A stretch of DNA of 64,000 bases, from NCBI GenBank assembly GCA_963995505.1, contig OZ023180.1, positions 13,034,689-13,098,688 on the forward strand, written 5' to 3'. Positions 21,558 to 33,160 of this stretch are shown piece by piece. Numbering within the stretch: position 1 is the stretch's first letter; each line of letters starts with the position of its first letter. Below the pieces are notes generated by a model. It was not told the DNA's origin and ran no database searches. It saw only the letters and a program-made list of their open reading frames with translations. The translations under genes were made by a program, and so were the position numbers. The stretch comes from Hypericum androsaemum. Taxonomy: Eukaryota; Streptophyta; Magnoliopsida; Malpighiales; Hypericaceae.

Positions 21558-21576
21558 AATTGACGCCGTCGACACA
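21558..21576 (+). promoter_or_regulatory. Primer-binding site of element F (decayed, Asp-type)
   Basis: AATTGACGCCGTCGACAC directly follows the LTR end. It resembles the Athila site TTGGCGCCGTTGCC with several changes. Confidence 0.6.
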
Positions 21577-21739
21577 AAACTGAGATTTTAGGAATAAAAT
21601 AAAAAATAATTAGTTTTGTGTAGTAAACTTGCTAATTTCGTGTGCTTTTTTTTTCAAGATTCTGTAGTGCATGCCAAGAATTTGGAGTGAAGGACTAGAC
21701 CTTGACACAAAACTCTGTACTTGTGGTTGACATCGGAGT

Positions 21740-22690
21740 ACTCGAAAGGGTAATTAGGCATGAGAAGAGGAACCAAACCAAAGCGATGGCACACAATCAG
21801 GAAGAAGGATGCTGTTGGAATCATTTGTTCCTACATGGAATAGGAATCCTAATGGTTTACAATAACCACCTATAGGTCCCAACGCTTTTCAAAATCTAGC
21901 AATAGGTGTCAAACTACTACAAAACTCGCTCCAATTTGGCAGCTTGCCAAGCGAAGACCCTCAAGGTCGTCTCTCTTGGTTTGAGGAAATCTGTGATATC
22001 ATGAAGTTTCAAGGGGTCAATGATGATGTTTTGAAGCTACGTCTCTTCCACTTTTCCTTAAAGGACTGAGCTCGCATTTGGTACAATAATTTAAAGGGAG
22101 AGATGATTCAAAGTTGGAATGATCTGGCCCATGCTTTTCTTCGGAAGTTCTTCTCGATGGCAAAGTCAGCCAAGCTCTTGCGGGACATAAACACCTTTAT
22201 ACAAGCTGATAGGGAGAGCATCTATGAGGCTTGGGAATGGTTCATGGATCTCCAAAGTTCCTTCTTTCAACATGGAATAAATCAGGAAAATCTCATGAAG
22301 ATCTTTTACAATGGGTTAGATGGCCCATCCCGTGATCATATTGATGCCTCACCTCAAGGGGTGTTCTTGAGAAAGATTGTTAATGAAGCCTCTCATTTAA
22401 TGGAGGAGATGGCTGAACTCAATGGTATGTGGCCAAAAGTACGCACCAAGTAACCCTGTAAAGAAGCAACTCGAAGGGTAGTTGATGTGGATGCCAACAT
22501 GAGGCTTGAACTAAAGTGGAGGTGCAAACTAATGACCAAGGGCAAGGATAAGGCAACTGCGGTGCAAAATACCTGTGAGCTTTGCAAATAATCACATCAA
22601 ACTAATGACTACCGTCAATTGGGGGAGATTCAGGCTATCGCTGATAGGACACAAGGTATGGGTTACTGAAGACAAACTAATGCTTAGCCA
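21740..22690 (+). pseudogene. Gag of element F, interrupted
   Basis: Fragments give SEDPQGRLSWFEEICDIMKF, LRLFHFSLKD (stop) ARIWYNNL, then 116 open codons from 22103: WNDLAHAFLRKFFSMAKSAK, LLRDINTFIQADRESIYEAW, FYNGLDGPSRDHIDAS. This is the retrotransposon gag domain of Athila elements, which builds the particle. A knuckle-like CELC...SHQTNDY near 22575 has lost part of its Cys/His set. Several stops (for example TGA at 22067 and TAA at 22588) make it a pseudogene. The start codon is not certain because the N-terminus is damaged. Confidence 0.8.
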
Positions 22691-23480
22691 AATTTTTCTC
22701 AATTTGGCCAGCAGGCAAACAACACTTGTGCCCAGTAAGAACCCATGAAGCCATATTTGGGAGATCAAGTAAAAGCTATGGGCGATAAAATTGACCAATT
22801 GGTAGGAGTGGTTCAGCAATCCATCCAACAACAAACAGTAACTGTACAACGGATGGATTGTTGTGGGGCACGCCAACAAGAGTTGGAGACATACCTAAAG
22901 GGGCAGGCCACGCAACTCAAAAAGATGGAGAAGGAACATGGAAATGTGGCTGCAGCATCACTCAAAGGACAACAGGTTCCCTTCCAAGTAACACGGAGGC
23001 CAACCCTAAGGGAGATGTCAAAGCCATAACCTTAAGAAGTTACAAGGAGATCAAAGGGATCACCAAGATAACCAAATCACCCAAGGCAAAGGAGATCAAA
23101 AAGGAGAAAGAACCTGTGCAAATCAATGAAGATGAGGAACCCTATGTCCCCCCACCACCTAAGGTTCCACCACCACCATTTCCTAAATGACTCAAGAAGC
23201 AACTAGTGTTGAACGAAAGATTCCTTGGCTTTATCGAAAAGATAAGGTCATTCAAATCTGGATTTCTTTGTTAGGAATGCTAGATCAAATGCCACATTAT
23301 GCCAAGTTCCTCAAGGAGCTCATCACAAAGAAGAAGAAATTGGATAAGAAAGAAACAGTCTCTTTGACTGCAAACCACAGCTCACTTATATCCAAGGACT
23401 TGCCAACTAAGCTTAAGGATCCAGGGAGTTTTATTATACCTTATTATATGTTGCCGATGTTGAGTTTGCTAAATTCCTTT
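22691..23480 (+). pseudogene. Gag-protease linker of element F
   Basis: Frames here read a coiled coil (QVKAMGDKIDQLVGVVQQSI, GQATQLKKMEKEHGNV), a basic and Pro-rich part (KEIKKEKEPVQINEDEEPYV, PPPPKVPPPPFPK) and a segment LLGMLDQMPHYAKFLKEL. These are the usual Athila linker with the motif 'QMPHYAKFLKDL' just before the protease. Three frame changes occur. Confidence 0.7.
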
Positions 23481-23823
23481 GTGACCTTGATGCCAGTATT
23501 AACCTCATGCCTTTAACTATTTTTAGGCAACTCAGACTTGGAGACCTCAAGCCAACTGAGATGCGTCTTCAGCTATCAGACCAAACGGTCACGAGGCCAC
23601 ATAGAATTGTAAAGGATGTGCTAGTTAAGTTTGAGCAATTCTATATTCCAGTAGATTTTATGGTCTTGGATTTCGACCCCAACAAGAATTGCCCTCCTCT
23701 TCTAGCGAAGCCATTCTTTAACACCTGTCGTGCCCTGATTCATGTCAATAGAGGAAAGTTGACTCTAAATGTTGGTGATGTAACATTAGAGTACCAAATG
23801 GCCAAGGCGATGCAATACTAACA
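23481..23823 (+). pseudogene. Aspartic protease of element F (active-site Gly lost)
   Basis: CDLDASINLMPLTIFRQLRL corresponds to the Athila protease motif DLGASINLMP. The catalytic triad reads D-L-D, with Gly changed to Asp. The frame continues VKDVLVKFEQFYIPVDFMVL and PPLLAKPFFNTCRALIHVN (normally ILGRPFLAT.RALIDV). The protease would cleave the Gag-Pol polyprotein. The Gly change in the active site and a frameshift near 23500 should inactivate it. Confidence 0.8.
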
Positions 23824-24059
23824 AGAGGGTGAAGCTTGCATATGCATCGACTTGATGCCCAATGATGCTTTTGGTGTTGAAAAATAATGGAGCTGGAACA
23901 CTATAGAGGAAGAAGATGAGGAATCTCTTGAGCAAGCATGCCAAGTTGAAGAGGTCAAAGAGGATGAAGAAGTAGACAAGGAGGAGGCCAAATTGGAACT
24001 AGAACTCTATAGGGGGCACTCACACAGCCATCCACCATTAAGGCCCCCACCTTAGAGCT

Positions 24060-25331
24060 GAAGGAGTTGCCTCCCCACTTGGGATATGCCTTCTTGAATG
24101 AAGGTGGAAGGCTGCCCATCATCATCTCCAATAAGCTTACTCAAGAGCAAGAACATCAAGCCCTTACCTTGGTAAACTAGAGCATCAAGGCCTTGGGATG
24201 GCAAATTTTAGATATCCAAGGCATCAGTTCTGACATTGTGATGCACTGCATCAACATGGAGGATGGAGCCAAATCCAAGGTGGGTCGTCAAAGAAGGCAC
24301 AATCCTAACATGAAGGAGGTCGTGAAGAAGGAAGTAATCAAGCTTCTTGACGCTAGAATTATCTACCCTATTTCAGATAGTGAACGGGTGAGCCCTATGC
24401 ATTGTGTGCCCAAGAATGATATTATGACAGTGTAAACTAATAAAGAAGGGTAGCTCATCTCCACAAGAATAGTTACCAGGTGGCGTGTATGCATCGACTA
24501 CAGAAAGCTTAACACCGCCACTTGGAAGGATCACTTTGCACTTCCCTTCATTGATCAAATGTTGGAGCACATAGCAGGACATACCTTCTATTTCTTTTTT
24601 GAAGGCTATTTTGGGTATAATCAGGTACTCATCTATCCTAGAGACCAACTGAAGACCACTTTTACTTATCCCTTTGGCAATTTTGCCTATACGAGAATGC
24701 CTTTTAGACTATGCATGCTCCTGCCACTTTTCAACGGTGCATGATGCCGATATTTTGGGGGATGAATGAAGACATCGTGGAGGTGTTCATAGATGATTTC
24801 TCTGTCTTTGGAGATTCACTCAAGGGCTACCTTCACAACTCGGATAGAGTGCTTAAGAGATGCGAAGAGAAGAGACTCGTGATTGATTGGAAGAAGTGTC
24901 ATTTAAAGGAAGAAGAAGTCATTATGTTGGGTCATAAGAACTCCAAGGCGGGAATTGAAGGTGATCGTGCCAAGACCGAAGCAATCAAAAAGATGCAACC
25001 ACCCACGACAGTCAAAGGAATCTGTGCCTTCCTTGGACAAGCTGAGTTTTATCGCCGCCTTATTAAAGATTTTTCTTCTATTGTGAAACACTTAACTAAC
25101 CTATTGAACAAGGATGTTCCTTTTGAATTTGATGATGCTTGTTTGGGTGCTTTCAGGAAACTTCAAGAAGCATTGGTCACCGCTCTCGTCACCACCTCAC
25201 CATCTTGGGACCTCCCATTAGAGCTCATGTTTGATGCCAGCAATGATGCCTTGGGTTGTGTCCTAGGACAAAGAAAGGAAGGGCATTTACATGTCATCTA
25301 TTACGCAAGCCGCATACTCACCAGAGCATAA
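24060..25331 (+). pseudogene. Reverse transcriptase of element F, frameshifted
   Basis: Pieces in order: LGWQILDIQGIS region and HNPNMKEVVKKEVIKLLDAR (24190-24435), a stop, then WRVCIDYRKLNTATWKDHFA with LPFIDQMLEHIAGH, DQLKTTFTYPFGNFAYTRMP, a frame change, APATFQRCMMPIFWGMNEDI and the catalytic box VFIDDFSVFGDS (the YxDD-equivalent, FIDD). Downstream EAIKKMQPPTTVKGICAFLG and FYRRLIKDFSSI are the conserved C-terminal RT motifs. It copies element RNA into DNA in the particle. Stops at 24433 and a frameshift around 24710 break it. Confidence 0.88.
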
Positions 25332-25600
25332 CTTAACTATACGACCACAGAGAAAGAGATGCTCGCAATGGTGTACGCTTGTGACAAGTTTAGGCATTAC
25401 CTACTAGGCTCTGAAGTTATCATCTACACTGACCACGCTGCCTTGAGGTATGTCTTCGCTAAACAAGATGTCAAACCCCAACTTATTCGTTGGATTCTAC
25501 TTTTGTAGGATTTTGACTTGGTGATAAAGGATAAGAAGGGCATGGAGAATGTGGTAGCGGGTCATTTTTCTCGCCTAGAGAATAGCAATGGGATGGAAAA
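25205..25600 (+). pseudogene. RNase H of element F
   Basis: LELMFDASNDALGCVLGQRK, then VIYYASRILTRA (stop replacing a residue), [40 protein letters not shown] and WILLL(stop)DFDLVIKDKKG. These are the Ty3 RNase H motifs: catalytic Asp in FDAS, Glu in EKEMLA, Asp in YTDHAAL. It degrades the RNA strand during reverse transcription. Two stops are present. Confidence 0.85.
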
Positions 25601-25645
25601 GAAAGGAGGATCCTTGAATACTTTCCGAATGAAGCATTATTTTAT

Positions 25646-26560
25646 GTGCAGTCAGTGAGACCTGCATGGTATGTGGACTATGCCAATTACTTCATGAGTG
25701 AAGTCATGCCTGAAGTTTTGAGCTACTCCAAGAGAAAGAAGTTCCTCAGTGATGTCCCTTTTTATGTGTGGGATGAGCTATATTTATTTCGGCATTGTGT
25801 TGATGGACCACTAAGGCGATGTGTTCTGAATGAGGAGATACCAGCTGTTCTCCAAGAATGTCATGGATCGGCTTATACCGGTCACTTTGGAGCAACAAAG
25901 AAAGTTGCAAGGGTGCTTGAACAGTGGTTTTTATTGGCCTACCATTTTCAAAGATGCAAGAGAGTTTGCGGAATGTTGTGATCACTGTCAAAGAATGGGA
26001 AATATTTCTTGAAGGGATGAAATGACACAATCAAGCATGTTGGAAGTTGAGCTATTTGACGTATGGGGGGATCGACTTTATGGGTCCTTTTCCTTCATCT
26101 AAAGGCAACAAGTACATCATTGTGGGAGTCAACTATGTCTCCAAGTGGATAGAGACAGGGATACCCCAACTAACAATGCACAAGTGGTCTTGCTCTTCCT
26201 CAAGAAGCTCTTTGCTCGATTCAGTGTTCCTCGTGCGATTATTAGTGATGGTGGTTCCCACTTTTGCAACCATCGTCAAGCACTATAGTGTCACTCATAA
26301 GGTAGCCACTCCTTACCATTCTCAAATTAGTGGCAAAGTTAAAGTTTCTAATAGGCAGCTGAAGAGGATTCTAGATAAGATGGTAAGTTCAGCCAAAAAA
26401 GATTGGCCTTTAAAACTTGATGACATATTATGGCCTTACCGCATCGTATTCATGACCTTTATTGGAGCAACACTCTATCGTCTGGTCTATGTATGGCATA
26501 TCACCTTCCAGTGGAGCTCGAACATCGAGCATTTTGGGCGCTCAAGGCATTAAACTATGA
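25646..26560 (+). pseudogene. Integrase of element F, catalytic Glu changed
   Basis: The N-terminal zinc domain is visible ([20 protein letters not shown], then CDHCQRMGN). The catalytic core follows: [20 protein letters not shown] with the first Asp, the second Asp in a shifted frame near 26240 ([14 protein letters not shown]), and [19 protein letters not shown], where the usual G-Q-V-E-V-S-N has Lys in place of the catalytic Glu. Integrase inserts the DNA copy into chromosomes. Frameshifts and the missing Glu mean it is dead. The C-terminal part runs into 26561-26930. Confidence 0.85.
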
Positions 26561-27593
26561 CTATAAGCTCGCTAGAGAATGCTGAATCCTGCAACTCCAT
26601 GAACTTGAGGAAATTCGTGCAAGTGCCTCCAAAAGTACAAGGCTTTATAAGGAGACCACGAAGAAAAAGCACGATGCTCATATTGGGAACAAGAACTTCC
26701 AGGTTGGACAATAAGTACTTCTCTACAACTCTCACTTGAAGTTGTTCCCAGTAAGCTAAATTCAAGGTAGAGTGGGCCGTTTGAGATCATCGATGTCGCA
26801 CCTCAAGGAGCAACTGAACTCAAGAATTCCAAGGGCCAATCGTTTAAAGTCAACAGCCAGTAGTGCAAGCTATACCTTGGGAATGATGTGGAGCGTGCTC
26901 GAGTTGTGCACACATTGTTCCCACCATCCGCACCTTAGTCTGAGGGAGTAATAGTGAAGCTAATGACTTAAAATTAGCATTTTAATTTTATGTGATTTTA
27001 TTTTTTGAGTTTTTGCTTTAGACTAATTTTATGTTTTGGTTTGAAAATTCTACTCACAAAAAAATAGTAAAACTTGTGATCGTAAGCCAAACAGTGTTCG
27101 ATAGTGCTGGGGTACATAAGTTTGCCTGAGTTTTAACTGCCACTCGTAATTAAACTAGCGCCCGTTAGTTTGGCAAAAAAAAACACCCCCGAACAAAGAA
27201 TAAGAGCACTTTGGTGACCACCACTTGTCCCACCGGTGACTTCCACCTCTGGCAGACCACCTCACCACCTCTCCAAGTCTGGGTGTCCCTCTCTCCATCA
27301 GTAGTGATCTCCATCGGCCCTCACTAAGGTTCTAAAGGGAAAAACCCAAAATTTTCTTTTGGGGCCGATTGTAGCTCCTCAGGAGCTCTACGTCTCTGAC
27401 TGCCTACACTACGACGAAGCCCAGACCGAGGCCTCTCTAGAAGTGTGACCTGCCTATCTCTTGTCACTGGCCAACAACACTCCAGCAACTTTCAAAAATT
27501 ATTATTCATCGTCTTCTCAACTAGCAAGATGACCAAGAGTGCTAGTGCGAGCAAGGTGAGCAATAAGAAGTAGCGTGCCCACGAAGAAAAAAA
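26561..27593 (+). other. Integrase tail and spacer before the env-position ORF
   Basis: 26561-26935 holds decayed integrase C-terminal words (for example RPFEIIDVAPQGATELKNS in one frame). 26940-27593 is a non-coding spacer with GC-rich pieces around 27200-27480 and no clear splice signals. Confidence 0.45.
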
Positions 27594-28532
27594 ATGAAAG
27601 GCCTCTATGCCTCCACCTTCCTAACCATAGCCATCCCCTTTATCATCGGCATCTCCTTCACCATCGGCATCCCCCCTCTAGACGCTTCTGCCGCCCACAC
27701 CGAGATATCCTTTCCACTATTTCACGATTGGGAAGTTACCAGGTTTACTAAGTTTCAAAAATTTTGCATACATGCATACAATGTGATTGAGTGGGATGAC
27801 ATGCGTACACTTGGTATAGGAGATGCCCTTCGCATTGCTTTACAATCAATAGAATTGGAGTATTTTATGGACAACATGGTTCAAGCATATCCTGGGTTGA
27901 TGTCAGAGTTTTATACCACATTAATCATTGCTGAGAAGAAATCTTCATTTACTGCACGCCTGTTCGGTAAACCATTTACGGTTACTGAACCAATCCCAGT
28001 TAACATTCTAGACATTAAGCCGGGTAGGGGTCTGTTAGATTTTGACACTGATGGGGATGCGGATAGGGGTTGGTACGCCATCACTACCTTCCATGAGTAT
28101 ACAGCTGGCGAAGCTCTGTCTGCCCTCATTTGTGATCCACATATGTCTTTACTGTATAGTTCTATATGCCTGGTATTCACTGGTTCTAATGAGGATAGTA
28201 GAATGACCCGTACACAATTATATATCAAGCATTGGATGCATGGTAGGCTTGCCTTCGGCACATTTAATTTGATTGTGGAAGTTTTCAAGAAAATTATATC
28301 GGGTCGTCAAACTTTGGACTTTTTGGGTCACATAATCACCCGCATCGCAGAGCATTTTTTCCCTGATCATCTTGCAGGATACTCGAGATTATCTCATTCC
28401 CCGACTGTGATCGACATTCCACTCCTCTGTTCCTGTCACCTCATCAACCCAACCAAGAGGAATGGCCAGGAGGTGGTACCCTTCAAAGAATGGAAGCACT
28501 GGGGGAAAGTGAAAAGACATCTCCAACAATAA
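27594..28532 (+). CDS. Env-position ORF of Athila element F
   Basis: A 312-codon frame, the longest open stretch of element F. The position, between integrase and 3' LTR, is that of the third ORF of Athila elements, whose function is unresolved ('env-like'). Its core (LFHDWEVTRFTKFQKFCIHA, ELEYFMDNMVQAYPGLMSEF, YTAGEALSALICDPHMSLLY, LYIKHWMHGRLAFGTFNLIV) resembles the Athila ORF-1-type protein domain. The first ~33 residues are hydrophobic, but they translate a repetitive CATCGGCATC stretch and may be a shifted frame rather than a signal peptide. No fusion peptide or furin-like site is seen. An adjoining 28536-29027 frame (coiled-coil-like start) may be its continuation after a stop. Confidence 0.6.
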   Translation: MKGLYASTFLTIAIPFIIGISFTIGIPPLDASAAHTEISFPLFHDWEVTRFTKFQKFCIHAYNVIEWDDMRTLGIGDALRIALQSIELEYFMDNMVQAYPGLMSEFYTTLIIAEKKSSFTARLFGKPFTVTEPIPVNILDIKPGRGLLDFDTDGDADRGWYAITTFHEYTAGEALSALICDPHMSLLYSSICLVFTGSNEDSRMTRTQLYIKHWMHGRLAFGTFNLIVEVFKKIISGRQTLDFLGHIITRIAEHFFPDHLAGYSRLSHSPTVIDIPLLCSCHLINPTKRNGQEVVPFKEWKHWGKVKRHLQQ

Positions 28533-28535
28533 TCT

Positions 28536-29027
28536 GTGCGGATCCTGGCTTACCAAGCAGACTTGATGGAACTGACGGAGTGCATTACCAGTATGGAGGT
28601 TCATATGACAGAGATGGCCACTACCCATGAGGCCCATTGGCAAAGGCACCACAAGCACACTGCCCGATTAGCGGCAGCCCATCAAGAGCTCAACACTCGC
28701 TACACCTCCTCTATTGCTACAAAGAAGTGCTCTACCAGGAGCAGCGAGACTACAATGCCCCGATGGAGTCTACTTAATAAGCTCACTATGCTAGATTACG
28801 TGCCACCCTACAAGCATAATTCATGGCCCAGCAGGCTTCTCATGACTGGATGCGGGCTTGGGTTGAGACACATTCCAAGTCTTTTCCACCACCTCCTCTG
28901 TCTCACAATTAATAGGGTAGTACCAGTCTACTTCTATTTCCTTTTCTGTTATGCTTATTTCTGCATTATACGATTGTGCTATTATTTTGTGAGTTGTGAT
29001 GTTTGTTTGTGTCTTGCCCCACATTGA
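28536..29027 (+). pseudogene. Continuation of the env-position ORF of element F
   Basis: After a single stop the same general region reads LMELTECITSMEVHMTEMAT, HWQRHHKHTARLAAAHQELN, then hydrophobic FYFLFCYAYFCIIRLCYYF. In Athila third ORFs a helical region with a late hydrophobic segment is common. Whether this segment is translated from the same message is unknown. Confidence 0.4.
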
Positions 29028-30129
29028 GGACATTGTGTTTAGTGAGTGTGAGAGGGCGTCTAATATGTTGTGTGTTTTCATTTTTTATTCGTGTGTAATC
29101 GAGTCTTGGTCTGAGGTAGAAGTGTGCTTAAGTCGGATGAGGTGTCATAAGTAGATGAGAAAACTTCACCCTTGAATTGTTTGCTTCCTAGCAACCGAAT
29201 ATCCTTAGGAAGGTTCATGCCAGGAAAAGAGTTGCAAGGATAGGATAAGGCCATTATTGCAAAGTAGTTCATGCTTTTTAACACCTCATAATTTGATTAA
29301 GCGATTGCTAAGTACGGGACTAAGAGAACACATGAATAGTTTAGGGAACACGCTCTTAGTAACCGAATCCTGCATGTATATTAAAAAGGTTTAAGCTAAC
29401 TTGCGAGTCTAACCGAGTGATGTGCTTGCTGCCAAAAACCCATTTTTGAAAAATCTTTTAGGCGAAGAAGGGCAGCGGTTAGGTCAATAAATTAGAGCAA
29501 AGCCCCAACCCAAAAGGAGAAGAAAAGGAAAGGTGTGTGGAATGTGAAAAAAGAAATGGAATGTGAAAAAAGGGAAAAAGTGATGAACAAAGAAACAAAA
29601 AAAAGGATACGATGGAAGTGGTTGTGGAATGTATGGAATGTATAGTGTAAAAAGATCACTCGAAGATGGATTCTGCTTTGTGATGTGTGAATGGCTAGTG
29701 TAAAAAGATCCATAAAAATAGAAAGATGGATTTTGATAGGGGTGAACTCTAGCCTAATCCGGATAACTCGAAGATGTGGAGGTGGCTTTGCCTACCACTA
29801 TCTACGAGTAAGTCCTAAGACGCCAAACGAGTAAAGCTAACTGCTAACGAAAATAGTTTTGGGGCTAGGTGAAATAATGGAGCAACATATTCTTAATTAT
29901 CTCTTCATGTCATGTACTTTTTGCGATATTGTTCCTAGTAAACTTCACTGCTTTCTGAATGATAAAAATTATGAGGAAATACTTTGATTTGTGGGCTAGA
30001 CTTGAATTGCAAAATTGAGCTGATATGAGGTTTTCTCTGGATAGTTCACGATACTAGGAGGCCAACAATTTTTAGTGTTTCTGATGCTTCACTTCCTTGA
30101 GGACAAGCAATGAGATAAGTATGGGGGTG
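29028..30129 (+). other. 3' untranslated region and polypurine tract of element F
   Basis: No ORF. A GAAAAAGG-rich A/G tract lies at 29510-29610. Short direct repeats of GTGTAAAAAGATC.CTCGAAGATGGATT occur near 29645-29735. The region ends in ATAAGTATGGGGGTG (30115-30129), a polypurine tract immediately before the 3' LTR. Confidence 0.7.
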
Positions 30130-31508
30130 TGATGAGTGTGTAAACACTCATTTATTTGTTATGTGATTCATATGTTTAATCATCGTTTGATTAATTTTTA
30201 GTCTTATTCCATTAAGTCTTTTATTATGTTGATGCATTCATATTAGGGAATAGACTTCTACCATTTGTTGTGTGTTTTTATAGGAACTTAAGAGCTGTTC
30301 ATGGGCATTTGGATCAAGGATTGGATGATAGGACAACTCGAGTAAAAGGCCAAAAGGACTCCCCATCGTAACTGAACTGGTGATCACCAGTTAACCTTGC
30401 GAAGGCCTCCCCATCGCTAGTTCACTAGCTACCACAAGTGAGGGGATACCGAGAAATTTATTAAGACTCAACTGGTAACCGCAACCTACATGGCAACCGC
30501 CAGTTCGCTCAAGACCAGCTGATGTCAGACTTCTTATTTAGTTGGGTTTTAGCCATAGGATCATAGTTATATTATTTACCTTATTACTTGGCTAGCAAGA
30601 TTTCTTGTTTTGGTTAACATCCTCTAGGTTTTCCTATTTTTTAGCTAGACATTTGGCTATATATAGGCCATAGTCTCTTAGGTTTTATTCATGACTTTTA
30701 CTGCAACTTTGGAGATTAATAAAGTCAGAATTTCGTGCAATTTCGTGGAGGAGATTGGCAAGGCTTGCTTGAATGACTAAGTCTTCTCTCTCCCTACACT
30801 TATGCTTTTCGTTATGATGTTTCTTATTGATCTTGCTTCATGAATATGCTTAGCGAGTAGATTTCTTTAGAGTACGATGCCTTAAAATGTGATTGATTAT
30901 CTATGTGAGTTTATGGTTCGAATATCTTTCATATTAGTTATTAATTGGTGTGCTTAATGCTTAACCTAATTGATCATTTAGGTTATAATTAAAATTGATG
31001 AGAGTGGACCAAGAGGCACTCAAATTAATGGAAAGACTAATTAACATGTTCTTAGATATCGATGAGACGTCTTAATATCATAAGGATAAGCAACTAGGAG
31101 GAATCTTCATAGTTGAGATTAGTTAGTTCTATGTCTAATTGATGAGTGAAAGAGGTTATTAGTAATCTAGGCCTTTTCTATTTTAGTTTTATCTCTCTAA
31201 TGAGCGAAAGCATTAGGGGGATGCATTAGAACACTCTGGGTACTAGTTGGAGCTTCATAAGAATCATAATCTTGATATAGGTAGTTAATCCATAGGGTAT
31301 CGTGCTCGTTTGCCTACATTTGATTCATAACTCTTTTATTTGCTCTTTTAATTTCATTTAGTTAATTGCAAACATTTACAACCTTTAATTCTCTCGCTTA
31401 GCATAATTGATTGTTTTAATTTCGTGTTCCAACCCTCAGTTCAAAACCCTACTTATCCACTATACTATTTGATTACGTGCTTCATTATTCGTAATTTCTT
31501 GTAGATCA
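30130..31508 (+). repeat. 3' LTR of element F
   Basis: 1379 bp, TGATGAGTGTGTAAACACTC to ...TAGATCA. A TATA box CTATATATAGG lies at 30658, with a leader downstream. The last 111 bp match the 5' remnant. After 31508 the sequence returns to element E. Confidence 0.88.
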
Positions 31509-32660
31509 CTTGGTATAGTGATGGTGTTGCTTAAGTCTTCCACCACTGGTACACCTAAGGCTTTGTCCCCAATCTCAAGTTCCACCACATCTTCTTTAAT
31601 CACATCTCCCTTAAGGTAGTTGGGCTGGCCCTTTTTCGGCCCAAAAAATGGCCGGTAAGTTGAAGACCATATTGACCGACAAGTCTCGATTGTCTTCACT
31701 AAAGTCATCTTTGCTCATGCTATCTTCAAGTTCCACCATTCCCTTCTCCTCTTCCTCACGATATTTTTTTAACCTCCATTTTGTATATTCTTCTTTGTTA
31801 CTGGTGCTAACTTCAAGACTCAGTTTCTCATCTTCTTCGTCCTCACCTCCACCATCCCCAATGAGGTCATCCCAACTCGGTAACTCTTCCTAACTAGTGA
31901 CATGAACACCATGTAGTCTTACCTTGACATAGTCCCTGATCCTTACATATCCAGGCCGAACATGGCCTTTTTCTTATCGACATGATTGTGGACCTTGTTG
32001 TCTTTACTAGGGCTACTACTTTGACTCTGGTTATCGTTAGGGCCTTCGTCTATGTTTACCTTCTCAAAGGCTCCGAACCTCACATAGCCTGAGTTTAGAT
32101 CAATAAATGACCTCTGGGATTGTTGACTCCTCTGGTGAGGATTTGTCATTAGGGAGTATCCCATTCCTGACATGGGGTACGCAATTCTTCTTGTCCAGCT
32201 TCTCCCTGAGGTCAATGTATCTCCTTTCTTTCATGTCTCATCTATCTTTGTCATACTCCTCGCTTGGTGTTCTTGCCTCATCAGACTCCCTTATTAGTTA
32301 TTTGCTCTTGTCTCATCTTGGGGCTTCAACTTCCATAGGTCGGCCACACTCGGAGGCCGCATGGCATTATATCACGGGAAGAGCTAATAAGGCTTCTTGC
32401 ATCTCTATCAGAGTCTTGTGTCCAGCTAGCTGTCTCCCGAGGTCCTTTGCAATCTACTTCTCAGCTTGCATCTTTCTCTCGAGATGACGCTTCTGAGTCT
32501 TTGTCAAAGCTCTGAGTTTTAGTGGCTCTGGTGCGGGCCTCTTTTCCCCTAGTTAGTGGAAAACTTCTTGTTACTGGTCACGGGTGTCTTGGGGATCCAC
32601 CGTGATGCCGGGGTGGTGGACCCTCCAGTTGCTGTCTGACACCCTTGGTAAGAAGGACTA
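31509..32660 (-). pseudogene. Gag-protease linker of element E
   Basis: Minus-strand pieces such as GPNDNQSQSSSPSKDNKVHN, RPFFGPKKGQPNYLKGDVIK and LEIGDKALGVPVVEDLSNT lie between the gag tail and the point where element F is inserted. The charged, low-complexity composition fits the region between gag and pol in Tat elements. No catalytic protease motif is seen before the break at 31509. Several stops. Confidence 0.5.
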
Positions 32661-32689
32661 ATGTGTCCTTGTGGGCTGTTACTTTTGAT

Positions 32690-33075
32690 ATTGATATTGC
32701 CTATCGTGGGTCTCCCTTAGGTCTCTTGGAGGGCCTTGCCTCCCGAGTGTCTCTCTCAGGTCTCATCGAGGGTCTTGCCTCCCAAGTGTCTTATGCTGAT
32801 CTTTCCACTCGAGGGTTTCCATCAGATCTATTAGAGGGGCATTGCTGCCCGATTATCTCTCTCAGGTCTCTTCGAGGGCCTTGCCCCCCGAGTAACTAAT
32901 GCTGATCTTGCCTCCCGAGGGTTTCCCTCAAGTTTCTTGGAGGACCTTGCCCCCCGAGTTTCTTCCACTAATCATGCCTTCCGAGGGTCTCCCTCAGGTC
33001 TTTTGGAATTTCTTGTCCCTCAACTGTCTCTCAGGTCTCTTCGCGGGCCTTGCCCCTTAGTTTCTTTGTTAGGTC
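32690..33075 (-). repeat. Minisatellite in the gag tail of element E
   Basis: About six degenerate units of 50-110 bp with plus-strand words CTCAGGTCTCTTCGAGGGCCTTGCC and CCCGAGTGTCT. On the minus strand it encodes a charged repeat of the type ARPSRDLRE. A tandem expansion within coding sequence. Confidence 0.65.
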
Positions 33076-33160
33076 TCGTGAGATATTCTTTCTTGTCTTG
33101 TATTGCTCTTCTTTTCACTTCTCCTAAGGCCAACCATTGCAATCGGGACCATGAAGGAGG

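Larger units (their letters stand above)
21447..31508 (+). mobile_element. Element F: Athila-type Ty3 retrotransposon, 5' LTR mostly deleted
   Basis: Plus-strand order: last ~111 bp of a 5' LTR, primer site, gag, protease, reverse transcriptase, RNase H, integrase, env-position ORF, long 3' region, polypurine tract, 3' LTR 30130-31508. The two LTR ends are alignable (shared CCCTACTTA.CCACTATACT). Domain order and LTR start TGATGAGTGTG are typical of Athila. It is inserted in element E. The deletion of its 5' LTR coincides with loss of E's pol core. Confidence 0.9.

Noticed and set aside
27594..27700. Signal peptide at the start of the env-position ORF
   Set aside because: The hydrophobic residues come from a CATCGGCATC-type repeat that could be read in another frame. 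No cleavage site is convincing.
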